Notes under the pieces: generated by a model | What the model saw: only the letters and a program-made list of their open reading frames with translations | The model's database searches: none | Told to the model about the DNA's origin: nothing | Program-made: the position numbers and the translations under genes | NCBI GenBank assembly: GCA_035395685.1 | Contig: DAOPBR010000002.1 | Span: forward strand, 97,694 to 161,693 | Source: JAKJGA01 sp029554345 | Lineage (GTDB): Bacteria; Spirochaetota; UBA4802; JAFGJZ01 | DNA: 64,000 nt | Reading direction: 5' to 3' | Part shown: positions 35,746 through 44,681 of the stretch, one piece after another | Position numbering within the stretch: position 1 is the first letter of the stretch | How the letters are laid out: each line of letters opens with the position of its first letter

Positions 35746-35757
35746 GTCCCCTCTCAA

Positions 35758-38286
35758 TTATTTAAGTAAGTCTTCGCCGATATTATCAAGAATCTTGTCG
35801 CCCTTCAAGGATTTTATTCCGCTGTTGATTTCGTTTTTATTCTGTTCAACAATACTTTCCTTAGGCCCTTTGATATTGAGATTATATCCGTTGTTTCTGT
35901 CTGCGCAGAATTTGCAGTCTTCTTTCGGAGTTTTTCCGGGAATAAAAACTTCTTTGATAATTTCCTTGCAGTCTGACGTCGGTTTCATTCCGCTGAAGGC
36001 GCAGACTTCCATTGACTCAAGTCCGGCAAACTCAGGGAAACCTGTAACAGGATAACGGCTCAAAGCCTGACGCATGTATCTGCCCCAAGTCGGTGCCGCG
36101 ATTCCGCCCCCCGTCTGCCCTACACCGAGAGAAATACCCTGAGTGTCATAACCGAACCATATTGCGGTAGTAACTTCCGGAGTAAAGCCCACAAACCACG
36201 CATCGCGCCATCCGCTCGTAGTTCCTGTTTTGCCGCACGCCGGACGTCCCGGATAAGCTCCGGCACCAGTTCCTGAATTGATGGTGCTTTGAAGCATGCT
36301 TATCATTATCTGTGAAGTCGCAGGCTCAAGAATCCGTCTGCGCTTTTCAAATTTCTTTTTCATCTCAGACTCGTAGTCTTTAATTATTTTCTTATCGCGG
36401 TCTTTTATATATCTGATTCCGTAAGGAATAACTTCCATACCGCCGTTAGCTATAGCGCCGTAAGCGCATGTTATTTCAAGCGGAGTTACATCTATTGAAC
36501 CAAGTGCAATGGAGAAATTTCTCGGAATTCTTCTCTTCGCGCTTGATTTATCCATGCCGAAAAAAGACGCGTAATAATCCATTACATTCTGAATGCCTAT
36601 TGATTCGGCAAGCTTAACGGAAATTACGTTAATTGACATCGCAAGAGCGCGGCGAAGGGTCATCATGCCGTTATAGCCGCCCTCATAGTTTTCGGGAGTC
36701 CAGTCGCCGCCCTCATTATCCATATAAAATGCCGGCGAATCAAAGAAAGAAGATGCGGGCGAAAAATCACCTTTTTCAAAAGCTGCGGCATAAAGCAGAG
36801 GCTTGATTGAAGAACCCGGCTGACGGTACGACTGAACGGCGCGGTTCAGCTGATTTTGTCTTTCAAAAGTACTTCCCCCGATCATCGCTTCGATATATCC
36901 GTTAGACTGGTTGACTGAAATGAGAGCGCCCTGAACCTTCAAGAAATCCTTGTCCTGAAAGTTGTTGAACTTATACTCGGAAAAGGTTTCACCCATATTG
37001 TCGCTTCCGAGAAAAAAGTTTATTATTTCTATTTCATCAAGCGCGTCCTGCTTGAAAGCGTCGTTTATTTTTTTGCCTTCAAGAGAACCCTTGTTTGATA
37101 TTGAGTTCAGACCAAAAAGAAGTGTAAACATTTCCGCTTCTGCGGCAAACTGTTCTGTAATAACATCCTCTTTGAAAAAAAGGAGATTGGTTGAAACCGC
37201 GTTCTGCTGGCGTAAAGCGGAATCCATGACTTCATTAGCAGCTAACTGTTTATTAAGATCAAGCGTCGTATAAACCGAGAGCCCGCCGGAATAAAGTTCC
37301 TCCTCGCTCATTTCTTTGAGGAGCTGGCGTCGCACATATTCAGTAAACCATGGAGCCTTGTCAATACGTTCAGACCACGAACTTATGCTCGGAGAAACAT
37401 CGCTTATTTCATAACTGTATTCCGGCCAGAACTCATTATAAGCATCTTCAGCTTCCTTGACAGTGATATAGCCGAGATCGGCCATTTTAGCGAGAGCAAT
37501 GATATGCATCTGTCTGGAACGCTTGATATTTTTAATCGGCGAATAAAGGTTCGGCGCCGAAGGAAGAGTCGAGAGAAGAGCGCATTCCGCAAGATTAAGA
37601 TCCCTTACGTGTTTCTTAAAGTAAAGCTGTGAGGCCGCTTCGACGCCGTAGGTGTCGTGACCGAGAAAAATCTGATTAAGATACAGCTCCATGATCTTGT
37701 CTTTATCATAAAAAGCTTCAATCATCAGAGCAAGAAAGACGTCTTTGATTTTTCTGAAAATGGTACGCTTGCCCGAAGTCATCAGAACCTTGGCAAGCTG
37801 CTGGGTTATTGTACTTCCGCCCTGCTTGATGCTGAATGACGAGATATTCACAAGCATAGCGCGGACAATCGCCTTGGGATTTATTCCTATATGATCGTAG
37901 AAATCATTGTCTTCCATGGCAATGAAAGCGTTAACCAGATTTTTCGGCATATCTTTGTAAGGAACAACATCTCGCTTCTGGCGGAAAAGTTCAGAAATCA
38001 GAATTCCGTTTTTATCATAAAGCTTGGTAGTGGTTTCCGGCATGTATTCCGCAAGAGCGCGAACCTTCATAAAATCCATGACGAGAAATACGTTAAATAT
38101 AAAAGCACCAGCGCTGAGCGCGATGATTATTCGGCGTTTATTTTTTTTGAAATTAAAATTGAGGACAAAACCAAGAACGGAAGCAAAAGTCGGAATATGG
38201 ATCTCGGGAAAATACAATCTCGTTAAAAACGAAGGAATCCGAATCATACTTAATTTCGCTTTGCCGCCGAATTTCCGACCAAACAT
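35758..38286 (-). CDS. mrcA: Penicillin-binding protein 1A (bifunctional)
   Basis: An 842-residue protein that polymerises and cross-links murein. One N-terminal membrane anchor (RIIIALSAGAFIFNVFLVM, about 52-70). The GT51 glycosyltransferase has FIAMEDNDFYDHIGI, KQGGSTITQQLAK and ELYLNQIFLGHDTYGVEAAS. The transpeptidase has the active-site Ser in RQPGSSIKPLLYAA, SxN as SINVIS and KTG in CGKTGTTSGWRDAW. An OB-type insert lies between them (about 330-480). The tail has cysteines (DCKEIIKE, CKFCADR) that could form disulfides. All catalytic motifs are intact. Confidence 0.96.
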   Translation of the reverse strand: MFGRKFGGKAKLSMIRIPSFLTRLYFPEIHIPTFASVLGFVLNFNFKKNKRRIIIALSAGAFIFNVFLVMDFMKVRALAEYMPETTTKLYDKNGILISELFRQKRDVVPYKDMPKNLVNAFIAMEDNDFYDHIGINPKAIVRAMLVNISSFSIKQGGSTITQQLAKVLMTSGKRTIFRKIKDVFLALMIEAFYDKDKIMELYLNQIFLGHDTYGVEAASQLYFKKHVRDLNLAECALLSTLPSAPNLYSPIKNIKRSRQMHIIALAKMADLGYITVKEAEDAYNEFWPEYSYEISDVSPSISSWSERIDKAPWFTEYVRRQLLKEMSEEELYSGGLSVYTTLDLNKQLAANEVMDSALRQQNAVSTNLLFFKEDVITEQFAAEAEMFTLLFGLNSISNKGSLEGKKINDAFKQDALDEIEIINFFLGSDNMGETFSEYKFNNFQDKDFLKVQGALISVNQSNGYIEAMIGGSTFERQNQLNRAVQSYRQPGSSIKPLLYAAAFEKGDFSPASSFFDSPAFYMDNEGGDWTPENYEGGYNGMMTLRRALAMSINVISVKLAESIGIQNVMDYYASFFGMDKSSAKRRIPRNFSIALGSIDVTPLEITCAYGAIANGGMEVIPYGIRYIKDRDKKIIKDYESEMKKKFEKRRRILEPATSQIMISMLQSTINSGTGAGAYPGRPACGKTGTTSGWRDAWFVGFTPEVTTAIWFGYDTQGISLGVGQTGGGIAAPTWGRYMRQALSRYPVTGFPEFAGLESMEVCAFSGMKPTSDCKEIIKEVFIPGKTPKEDCKFCADRNNGYNLNIKGPKESIVEQNKNEINSGIKSLKGDKILDNIGEDLLK

Positions 38287-38523
38287 AACTCACCTTAAAA
38301 TCATTATTTTTGAAACTGAATCAGAACCGTTGTTTTTCCGCATTTAATAGAAGAAAAGCCTAAAACAGCCCAGTCAAAGACATAGGATTAAAAGGAAGCG
38401 CGGTATTCAACAATAAAAACTAAGTTTTATATCTTTTTTGATTTTGTTATGTAAAATCCACATTTTGATGTCATATTTTCGTTTTTTTGCCAATATTCGC
38501 CATTAATGAGACCTAATAATCAT
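38287..38523. other. Intergenic region between the divergent mrcA and flaB genes
   Basis: About 240 AT-rich bases before the flaB promoter. No gene and no strong hairpin are seen. Confidence 0.4.
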
Positions 38524-38550
38524 TAAAGGATTATTCAATAACACCGACTC
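38524..38550 (+). promoter_or_regulatory. Sigma-28 (FliA)-type promoter of flaB copy 2
   Basis: TAAAGGAT, an 11-nt spacer and ACCGACTC. The consensus is TAAAGTTT N11 GCCGATAA; the TAAA and CCGA cores match with exact spacing. It lies 67 nt before the ATG. Confidence 0.6.
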
Positions 38551-38616
38551 TTTATATGACAATAAGGAATTCTCAGTTATCACGGATGATAACGGTAATA
38601 TTCAAGGAGGAATAGA

Positions 38617-39465
38617 ATGATTATCAATCACAACGTCAGCGCGATTTTCGCACATCGCACACTCAAGTTTCACGACTGGAGTCTCACTTCTGATATCGAA
38701 AAACTTTCATCAGGCTTGAGAATCAATAAGGCCGGCGATGACGCGTCCGGACTTGCAGTATCTGAAAAAATGAGATCACAGATTCAGGGACTTCGTCAGG
38801 CTGAAAGAAACACAGAAGACGGCATGAGTCTTATACAGACTGCGGAAGGATATCTTGAGGAAACTCACGGAATCATTCAGCGTATACGTGTTCTTGCGGT
38901 GCAGGCGGCAAACGGTATTTATACACCTGAAGACCGTCAGCTGATTCAGGTTGAAGTATCCGAACTTATCGATGAAGTAGACCGTATTTCATCACAGGCC
39001 GAGTTCAACAAGATGAAACTGTTGACAGGTTCGTTTGCAAGACTCAGACCAACCGCTTCAATGTGGTTCCATATGGGTCCGAACATGCACCAGAGAGAAA
39101 GAGTATTTATCGAGACAATGACTACAGCGGCACTAGGACTCAGAAACCCTACAACGCTTACATTTATATCGATCTCGACTCCGGGCAAAGCAAACAGCGT
39201 AATAGGACTCGCGGACGAAGCTCTTAGAATTATATCAAAACAGAGAGCGGATCTTGGAGCATATTACAACAGACTCGAACATGCAGCGAAAGGATTGATG
39301 AACGCGTACGAAAATACACAGGCATCAGAATCCCGCATCAGAGACACAGACATGGCAGAGCAGATGTCTTCATTCACAAGATATCAGATACTCCAGCAGG
39401 CTGCGACATCGATGCTCGCACAGGCGAATCAGAAGAGCCAGGGAGTGCTCAGACTGTTACAGTAA
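38617..39465 (+). CDS. flaB: Flagellin FlaB-type core filament protein (copy 2)
   Basis: A 282-residue flagellin opening MIINHNVSAIFAHRTLKF and ending MLAQANQKSQ with LLQ at the terminus. It carries LSSGLRINKAGDDASGLAVS and ASESRIRDTDMAEQM. Same length as copy 1; the central surface region is the main difference (TMTTAALGLRNPTT versus TMTAEGLSLKEKT). GGAGGAATAGA precedes the ATG and a sigma-28-like promoter lies upstream, so it should be expressed late in flagellar assembly. Several FlaB isoforms in one filament are usual in spirochaetes. Followed by a terminator. Confidence 0.97.
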   Translation: MIINHNVSAIFAHRTLKFHDWSLTSDIEKLSSGLRINKAGDDASGLAVSEKMRSQIQGLRQAERNTEDGMSLIQTAEGYLEETHGIIQRIRVLAVQAANGIYTPEDRQLIQVEVSELIDEVDRISSQAEFNKMKLLTGSFARLRPTASMWFHMGPNMHQRERVFIETMTTAALGLRNPTTLTFISISTPGKANSVIGLADEALRIISKQRADLGAYYNRLEHAAKGLMNAYENTQASESRIRDTDMAEQMSSFTRYQILQQAATSMLAQANQKSQGVLRLLQ

Positions 39466-39479
39466 ACAAATTAAATTTT

Positions 39480-39506
39480 GGCTTGAGCCAATTTCGCAAT
39501 ACCACA
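39480..39506 (+). repeat. 27-nt motif shared with the flaB copy 1 upstream region
   Basis: Matches 7470-7496 at 23 of 27 positions, with a core ATTTCGCAATACCAC identical in both. Here it follows the flaB stop directly; at copy 1 it lies upstream of the gene. Confidence 0.5.
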
Positions 39507-39509
39507 ACC

Positions 39510-39540
39510 AAAAAAGCCGGACATCCCATCCGGCTTTTTT
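39510..39540 (+). terminator. Terminator of flaB copy 2
   Basis: The stem AAAAAAGCCGGA / TCCGGCTTTTTT has loop CATCCCA and ends in T6. It can also act on the opposite strand for the methyltransferase gene. Confidence 0.9.
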
Positions 39541-39595
39541 ATGTTGAGAGGGGGATGAAAATGGGAGACAAATAGAACATTTAGAATTTAAGCAA

Positions 39596-40669
39596 TCAAG
39601 CCATTACGCTTATCTTCTCTTCATCTAAAAACTCTTCCGTTGATAAAGTATGCGATAAAGTAATCTTTTTATTCTTAAACAACTTAGAAATATCTTTTTC
39701 AATTTTTTTTGCTAAATGATATGCCAAATTAACCGGAACAGCATTCCCAATCATTTTATATCCTGCTGTCAAATTATTGTATTTGAACACAAAGCTGTCT
39801 GGAAAAGTTTGTATCCGAGCACATTCACGAATACTTAATCTTCTGTATAAATGCTCTTGTCCTGGAGAAAATATTCTTTTATTCTGTTCAACAAAAACCA
39901 TTTTGGGAGCTTGCGGATGTAAAGGAGCATGCCTTCCACCAGCTTGGATGGTAAACGAAACTTCATCCCAAGATCTCACTCTATTGCGAGACATGAAAAT
40001 CGTAGAGAAACCTCCAGTCATATATTCATGATTAGGAATAACGCATTTATTTCCATTCGTTTTTTGGAGAGAAAGCGCCGGTAAAGCATTATCCTTTAAA
40101 TCATAAATGACATCTTTAAGAAGAACTTTATCGTGTTCAGTAATTGGTTCTGGAAAATTAAATTCTATTCCCAGATCAGAGCGATAACCAATAAAGAAAA
40201 CTCGTTTTCTATCCTGTGGTACTCCATAATCTGATGCATTCAGAAGAGCGAATGATAAATTATAACCGCTTTCAACAAACATTTCTTTAATATTTTGCAA
40301 TGCCTTACCATGTGTTGGCAACAACATTCCAGATACATTTTCAGCTAAAAAAAACAATGGTTTTTTATCACGCAAAATTCTGATAAAATCAAAAAACAAT
40401 TGTCCTCTTTTATCATTAATTCCTCGAAGAGCGCCTGCTTCACTCCAACTTTGACAAGGTGGACCTCCAATAATACCGATGCATTCAGGAATTTCATTAG
40501 ATGAAATTTCCGTTATACTTCTTTTATCTAAAATTGTTTTTTTATGATTAGCTTCAAATGTTTCCCATATTTCTTTGTCATATTCATTAGCCCAGACAAT
40601 ATTAAATCCAGCTTTTTGGAAACCTAAATCAAGTCCACCCGCTCCTGAAAAAAAAGAAACAATATTCAT
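39596..40669 (-). CDS. DNA (cytosine-5) methyltransferase, M.HaeIII-like
   Basis: A 357-residue C5-methyltransferase. Motif I FFSGAGGLDLGFQKAGF, motif IV with catalytic Cys IIGGPPCQSWSEAGALRG, motif VI FFLAENVSGM, motif VIII QDRKRVFFIGYR, then motif IX RRLSIRECARIQTFP and motif X YKMIGNAVPVNLA. The target-recognition stretch TNGNKCVIPNHEYMTGGFSTIFMSRNRVRSW closely resembles, from memory, that of M.HaeIII, which methylates the inner C of GGCC. Specificity GGCC is therefore predicted, not shown. It lies 10 nt after the restriction gene on the same strand with GGGAG before the ATG, forming an R-then-M operon. Confidence 0.93.
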   Translation of the reverse strand: MNIVSFFSGAGGLDLGFQKAGFNIVWANEYDKEIWETFEANHKKTILDKRSITEISSNEIPECIGIIGGPPCQSWSEAGALRGINDKRGQLFFDFIRILRDKKPLFFLAENVSGMLLPTHGKALQNIKEMFVESGYNLSFALLNASDYGVPQDRKRVFFIGYRSDLGIEFNFPEPITEHDKVLLKDVIYDLKDNALPALSLQKTNGNKCVIPNHEYMTGGFSTIFMSRNRVRSWDEVSFTIQAGGRHAPLHPQAPKMVFVEQNKRIFSPGQEHLYRRLSIRECARIQTFPDSFVFKYNNLTAGYKMIGNAVPVNLAYHLAKKIEKDISKLFKNKKITLSHTLSTEEFLDEEKISVMA

Positions 40670-40679
40670 TTATTTCTCC

Positions 40680-41657
40680 CTAAATTGTATTAACCGATAA
40701 AGTATTCTTAAAAAGAGTATGAGGCGCACTTAGCAAATTGATGTCAAATTTTAATGATGGCTCAATTCTTGAACTGGCATTATGTATTCGAAAAGAAAGC
40801 TCCCAACCTTTATTAAATTTTACAATTATAGTTGTTAAAGAATTCTCTTTAAACTGAACATCTATAATCTGATCAGGTAGCCCGACAATGGGCGTAACAA
40901 ATTTTGGAAACTTATCCTTAAAAGGCAAATTTAAAGTACCATGCAGATTAAAAGCTTGAATTTCAATATGATTCGTACTTCTTATAACTTTATAAAAATC
41001 TTTGTTACCAACTAAATATTCTATCATTCTTGAAGCTACTTGTTTTTTATTCATACTATATAATTTCAACAACTCATTTCGGAATGCTTCCAAAATCGGC
41101 TTATATATTGATTCATGGTAATTGCCTAGCGTATCCCATTTCTGAGTGGATTTACTATCTATCTTAATTTTCTTTAACAAATCAAAAACCGGAGCTACAT
41201 TTTCAAAATACTCTGATGAGCAATTAACACCAAGCCATTTATCGCCAAAATCTATATCATTAGATAAACGCGAATGCTTTACTGCGTGATGATTATTTTT
41301 TGCAGATATGCCAATTTCCCATTTTTGCATTAGACGAATCGCAAGAACATCTCTTACATCACCTTCTTGCCCATGATTATCTGTCAATATTTCAAGTTGA
41401 AGCAAGTCCTTTTTATTTATACCATTTGAAAGACGAGGTTCAATATCAATCATAAAATTGACAGCAAAACTTGCACTTAATAAATAACGACTCTTTTCAT
41501 TTTTATCGATACGGCTAAAACATTCTTCGGCAGTTATATACGCGGCGTTCTCAATAACTTGAACAGTAGTTTCTTTGGATAACTTCTCAAAAAATTCTTT
41601 CAACAAAGCATATTCAAATGCTTTTCCACTTATCATTTGTTTTGAATTTTCAATCAT
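40680..41657 (-). CDS. HaeIII-family type II restriction endonuclease
   Basis: A 325-residue protein. The central block EGDVRDVLAIR ... WEIGISAKNNHHAVKHSRLS, then DFGDKWLG matches R.HaeIII-type enzymes as I remember them; EIGISAK with the preceding acidic DVRDV is the likely metal-binding catalytic site. EYLVGNKDFYKVI further on also agrees. Predicted to cut unmethylated GGCC. The start MIENSK at 41655-41657 has AGGTG 6 nt upstream, 3 codons inside the open frame. It is encoded just before its cognate methyltransferase, and no separate C-regulator gene is visible. Confidence 0.87.
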   Translation of the reverse strand: MIENSKQMISGKAFEYALLKEFFEKLSKETTVQVIENAAYITAEECFSRIDKNEKSRYLLSASFAVNFMIDIEPRLSNGINKKDLLQLEILTDNHGQEGDVRDVLAIRLMQKWEIGISAKNNHHAVKHSRLSNDIDFGDKWLGVNCSSEYFENVAPVFDLLKKIKIDSKSTQKWDTLGNYHESIYKPILEAFRNELLKLYSMNKKQVASRMIEYLVGNKDFYKVIRSTNHIEIQAFNLHGTLNLPFKDKFPKFVTPIVGLPDQIIDVQFKENSLTTIIVKFNKGWELSFRIHNASSRIEPSLKFDINLLSAPHTLFKNTLSVNTI

Positions 41658-42054
41658 GGATAACACCTATAATTTGTTGAGAGTCAAATCCTCTTAACTT
41701 ATTACAAACCATCGCTATCATCGTCAATACTAAAACCATGAACAAAGAACATGTTCGTCATAGTAATTTATAAACAAGAAAATTCTCACCAGTAACCTCT
41801 CAGCGCCAAATTACTCGAATACTTTACAAAGGATATAACGTATTTTAGAAATTAATTATCAATATAACTTTTTTTTTGCAATCCGTTGAAAGCGGTCTGA
41901 AAATCAAGGCGAAAAAGGTGGACATCCCGTCAGGCTGTTTTACATTATTGAGGAGAGGGAAATTAGAACAGGGGTCAGTCCGAGATAGTTATTTCCTCAA
42001 AAAAAGAAAGCTTCTATATTGAATCATTTCGTATTATATAAGATGGATAACATT
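41658..42054. other. Intergenic stretch holding a degenerate copy of the flaB-terminator region
   Basis: No gene is visible. 41911-41971 resembles the DNA that follows flaB copy 2 (39510-39580) and is listed separately. A short palindrome GAACATGTTC occurs near 41747. Confidence 0.45.
41911..41971 (+). repeat. Degenerate direct repeat flanking the restriction-modification genes
   Basis: AAAAAGGTGGACATCCCGTC, then AGGCTGTTTTA ... GAGGAGAGGG ... AATTAGAACA parallels AAAAAGCCGGACATCCCATC, then CGGCTTTTTTA ... GAGAGGGGG ... AAATAGAACA at 39510-39580. The hairpin pairing is decayed here. The two copies bracket the R and M genes. Confidence 0.55.
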
Positions 42055-42534
42055 TTAATTATCCTTTTCTGGAATAATCGAAGCTAAATCATCTTCAACA
42101 TCAATTCCATATAAAGTTGCAATTTGAGCAACCATGATACCAAAATTACCTCTTAATTCTCCTAACGCAGAAGCAAAAGTCCAACTTGCCCAATGACCCC
42201 AACTCCTTGCATTATCCATGAATCTATTATCTTCAATATTCATTTTATCAAGAAATTTCCTACAGGATATACGCATAGCTTTAACTGGATCATACAGTTT
42301 TGATTTATTAGACAAACTTTGCAATTCCGTAGTTAAAAATTTACGAATTTCAATAATGGATTGAACACAGTGGTTGGGCACTTCCATTTCGCTCGGACTA
42401 TATAAAACCCTGCGATCTTCGAGAAAACGAATAATCCGTTTTGCAATATTACATTCTGCCTCTGATGGATTCCAAGAAATTCCAAATACAGAACAATTAA
42501 TTCCGGTTATTCTTTCTCTGATTTCTGAAAATTT
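42055..42534 (-). CDS. DUF6650-like hypothetical protein
   Basis: A 159-residue protein from MKFSEIRERI. The pattern GINCSVFGISWNPSEAECNIAKRIIRFLEDRRVLYSPSEMEVPNHCVQSIIEIRKFLTTEL (given here only to name the conserved blocks FGISWNP, FLEDRRVLY and EVPNHC) recalls a family I know as DUF6650, of unknown function. No membrane segment or signal peptide. AGGA stands 6 nt before the chosen ATG. Such genes occur scattered in accessory regions, and here it lies between the restriction module and the toxin-antitoxin island, so a defence-related role is possible but unproven. Confidence 0.6.
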   Translation of the reverse strand, partial: KFSEIRERITGINCSVFGISWNPSEAECNIAKRIIRFLEDRRVLYSPSEMEVPNHCVQSIIEIRKFLTTELQSLSNKSKLYDPVKAMRISCRKFLDKMNIEDNRFMDNARSWGHWASWTFASALGELRGNFGIMVAQIATLYGIDVEDDLASIIPEKDN

Positions 42535-42800
42535 CATAATCATTCCTAAATCAAAATTTCTATCCATTTATCCTAAACATAGATGATACTTCTGTCACAT
42601 ACTCCACCAAAAATCTAATAATACACGAAGCTAAACCTATAAAATGTTTCAATCTCGCTTCTTTTGTTTTTTCATTTTAAAGTTGCGAACTGTTCAGCTT
42701 TAACCGATGAACACCCTAAGATCTTCCACTCAATGATTATTATGATCTTTATGCATAATGTTTTCATGAATGTCAAATCCAAAATAATCCAACTGTCACA
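42535..42800. other. Intergenic stretch before the hairpin region
   Basis: No gene seen. One small inverted repeat, TGTTCA / TGAACA, with an 11-nt loop, near 42690. Confidence 0.35.
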
Positions 42801-42804
42801 GAAA

Positions 42805-43127
42805 AAATTACGCGTATGCTGAGCGCAGCGAATAAACGCGTAATGATATTATAAAATGAATGATTTCTAAAATCAAGAAAGTGCGCTAAGCACTTCAAAT
42901 AAAGACGGATGATAGCAATAACACCAAAACCGTCCGACGCAGTCGGACACCAAATAAGCGCAGATTATCGCAGTCATTTCGAAGAAATGCGCGATAGTTC
43001 TGTCGCGACAAGCCCCGCGCAGCGGTGCCCTTTTCTTTCGCCGAATTTCTTTTGGGCACGCAAAAGAAATCGGCAAACGGATTTAAAAGGTGCGAAGCAC
43101 CTTTTGTGTCTCGCATGACACCATGCG
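42805..43127. repeat. Hairpin cluster I, downstream of mazF
   Basis: A series of adjacent or nested palindromes: TTACGCG / CGCGTAA enclosing GCTG AGCG CAGC (about 42806-42843); AAGTGC / GCACTT (42879-42895); GTCCGAC GCA GTCGGAC (42932-42948); CATTTC GAA GAAATG (near 42976); GTGCCC / GGGCAC (43025-43059) overlapping TTTCTTTTG / CAAAAGAAA (43046-43069); AAAAGGTGC GAA GCACCTTTT (43085-43105); TCGCATG ACAC CATGCGA (43111-43128). The stems have three- or four-nt loops. The 20-nt core CGTCCGACGCAGTCGGACAC recurs exactly at 43955. No open frame is plausible. Confidence 0.8.
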
Positions 43128-43131
43128 AAAC

Positions 43132-43455
43132 TTATTCTACCAACATTTCTTTAATAACTGCTTTGATCTTCGTGATCGTTTTCTTGTCAAGTTTACCTAA
43201 TTTTTTAATTATTCTTACTTTGTCTATCGTTCTAATCTGATCTATAACTATCCATCCATCCTTCAAATTAAAATTTGTCTTAACACGGGATGGATAGTCA
43301 TGTCCTTTTGTTGTCATTGGCGCAATGATTATTGTTGAAATATTATGATTCATTTCATTCGGCGAAATTACGGTACATGGCCGGCTTTTTTTAATTTCAT
43401 GACCGACTGTTGGGTCAAGATTTACCAACACAACATCATATTGATCTATTACCAT
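43132..43455 (-). CDS. mazF: MazF/PemK-type toxin (mRNA interferase)
   Basis: A 107-residue protein of the PemK/MazF fold. IDQYDVVLVNLDPTVGHEIKKSRPCTVISPNEMN, with blocks VNLDPTVG and KSRPCTVIS, then TIIIAPMTTKGHDYPSRV and GWIVIDQIRTIDKVRI are the conserved catalytic and substrate-groove parts (Arg and Thr included). It should cleave specific RNA sites when freed from its antitoxin. It overlaps mazE by 7 nt. The stop is followed immediately by the hairpin pair that also follows vapC in the neighbouring module. Confidence 0.93.
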   Translation of the reverse strand: MVIDQYDVVLVNLDPTVGHEIKKSRPCTVISPNEMNHNISTIIIAPMTTKGHDYPSRVKTNFNLKDGWIVIDQIRTIDKVRIIKKLGKLDKKTITKIKAVIKEMLVE

Positions 43456-43697
43456 TCGAAATCTTCCTGCTCAATATCCAATGAATCATCAATAAGCAAA
43501 GAGTCGTGTTTATTTTCAGACATTTCTTTGAACTTTTTCGACCATTCTCTTCTGGGTGTTTCTTTTACAGGAATAATAATGATTTTCTGATTTTCAATCT
43601 TCATTTCAACTTCTGTTCCGATATGACATTGTGATAGAACTGAAGAAGGTATTCGTATCCCCTTTGAGTTTCCTATTTGTACAATATTGACTTTCAT
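43449..43697 (-). CDS. mazE: MazE-type antitoxin (AbrB-like)
   Basis: An 82-residue protein. The AbrB/MazE DNA-binding fold lies at the N-terminus (MKVNIVQIGNSKGIRIPSSV, then TEVEMKIENQKIIIIPV). The C-terminal part is acidic and probably disordered (SENKHDSLLIDDSLDIEQEDFEW region), which wraps the toxin. I start at 43695-43697, seven codons inside the open frame, where GNSKGIRIP takes its usual place. It should neutralise MazF and repress the operon. TTGACA at 43744-43749 on the minus strand may be the -35, with a poor -10. Confidence 0.92.
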   Translation of the reverse strand: MKVNIVQIGNSKGIRIPSSVLSQCHIGTEVEMKIENQKIIIIPVKETPRREWSKKFKEMSENKHDSLLIDDSLDIEQEDFEW

Positions 43698-43900
43698 AAT
43701 GAATAACCTATCGATCATTTAACGTAATCACAATATAGTTACATGTCAACTGTTTAATTTCTTCAAATCAACTCTTCCCCTAACCTCATTCCGCCGCATT
43801 CGAACAAACCAAAATCAATGCAAGATTAAATCGCCATAAAATATACCGCTTCATAACGATTGAAATCTGCATGCTTAGTGATTACAGAAATTTCAAATCT

Positions 43901-43922
43901 AAAAACAAACCGCCTGGCGTGG
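43901..43922 (+). repeat. Cassette-edge motif, copy 1
   Basis: Contains ACAAACCGCCTGGCGTGG about 200 nt upstream of mazE. The same 22-nt block with two changes lies 170 nt upstream of vapB (45078-45099). Confidence 0.65.
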
Positions 43923-43955
43923 GGAAAAGATGAATGAAAACAAAATCATTAAAAC

Positions 43956-44276
43956 GTCCGACGCAGTCGGACACTAAGGCGGTAGGAGAACCGCCACCGA
44001 GGCGCTTCACAAGCAAACAGGAAGTTTGCACAAAGCGCCTCGCAACGGGCGACCGCAGCATCCGGCAAAGCCGGTGCGAGGAATTCGCCCGACAAAAGCC
44101 AGGAGTGGGATCTCAAAGGGATGAGGAGCGGCGACTGAGCTCCTCGTCCCTTTGAATATTCTCGCATGATCCATGCGAAACCGGATTACAAAGGCGAAGC
44201 CTTTGACAACAAGTCCGGTGACCGGACAAATCGGATTTAAAAGGTGCTCTGCACCTTTTATGTATCACATGACACC
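43956..44276. repeat. Hairpin cluster II, between the mazEF and vapBC modules
   Basis: Successive stems: GTCCGAC GCA GTCGGAC (43956-43972); GGCGGT / ACCGCC (43978-43995); the two-level GAGGCGCTT / AAGCGCCTC enclosing GCAAAC / GTTTGC (43999-44041); CCGGC AAA GCCGG within CGGGCGA / TTCGCCCG; a 17-bp stem TCAAAGGGA T GAGGAGC / GCTCCTC G TCCCTTTGA (44113-44155); CGCATG / CATGCG near 44165; CAAAGGC GAA GCCTTTG; GTCCGG TGA CCGGAC; AAAAGGTGC TCT GCACCTTTT; and CATG ACAC CATG just after vapC. It is GC-richer than the surroundings and codes for nothing recognisable. Confidence 0.8.
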
Positions 44277-44282
44277 ATGTAA

Positions 44283-44681
44283 TTAAACCCAGTTCTCCAT
44301 TCTCAATTTCTTAACCTTTGAAAATTCCTTCAAATTATTAGAAACCAAAATTAAATCTAACGATATTGCCTGTGCCGCTAATAAATAATCCATCGCTCCG
44401 ATCGGTTGACCGGATTTTTCCAAGTCCGATCTGATAATCCCATATTCTTTTGCCGCTTTAAAATCATAATCAATCAATTTAAACGGCAACAGGAATTCAA
44501 TTAATGCAATTCGGCTGTTATCAGGATTTTTACTTTTATTGATGCCGTATTCGAGTTCCGAAACCGTAATTGAAGATATGGCAATATCGTCTATTTCATA
44601 ATTCGACAACCGCTGTATAACAGAAACGGGTCTTTTATTGATAATATAAATACATATGTTTGTATCAAGAAGATACTTCAT
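44283..44681 (-). CDS. vapC: VapC-type PIN-domain toxin
   Basis: A 132-residue PIN ribonuclease. Acidic residues of the active site: Asp in MKYLLDTNICIYII, Glu in ISSITVSELEYGI, Asp in GQPIGAMDYLLAAQAI, and the SNN in ILVSNNLKEFSKV that replaces the more usual T-x-N. It should cut tRNA or other RNA. The start overlaps vapB by 4 nt. The stop is followed within 10 nt by the same hairpin pair as mazF. Confidence 0.94.
   Translation of the reverse strand: MKYLLDTNICIYIINKRPVSVIQRLSNYEIDDIAISSITVSELEYGINKSKNPDNSRIALIEFLLPFKLIDYDFKAAKEYGIIRSDLEKSGQPIGAMDYLLAAQAISLDLILVSNNLKEFSKVKKLRMENWV

Noticed and set aside
43721..43749. mazEF promoter (TTGACA and TACGTT on the minus strand)
   Set aside because: The -10 matches the consensus at only three of six positions, and no operator palindrome supports it.
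43949..44167. Overlapping 72-73-codon frames on both strands in hairpin cluster II
   Set aside because: They read through the palindromes, lack start signals and show no protein-like pattern.
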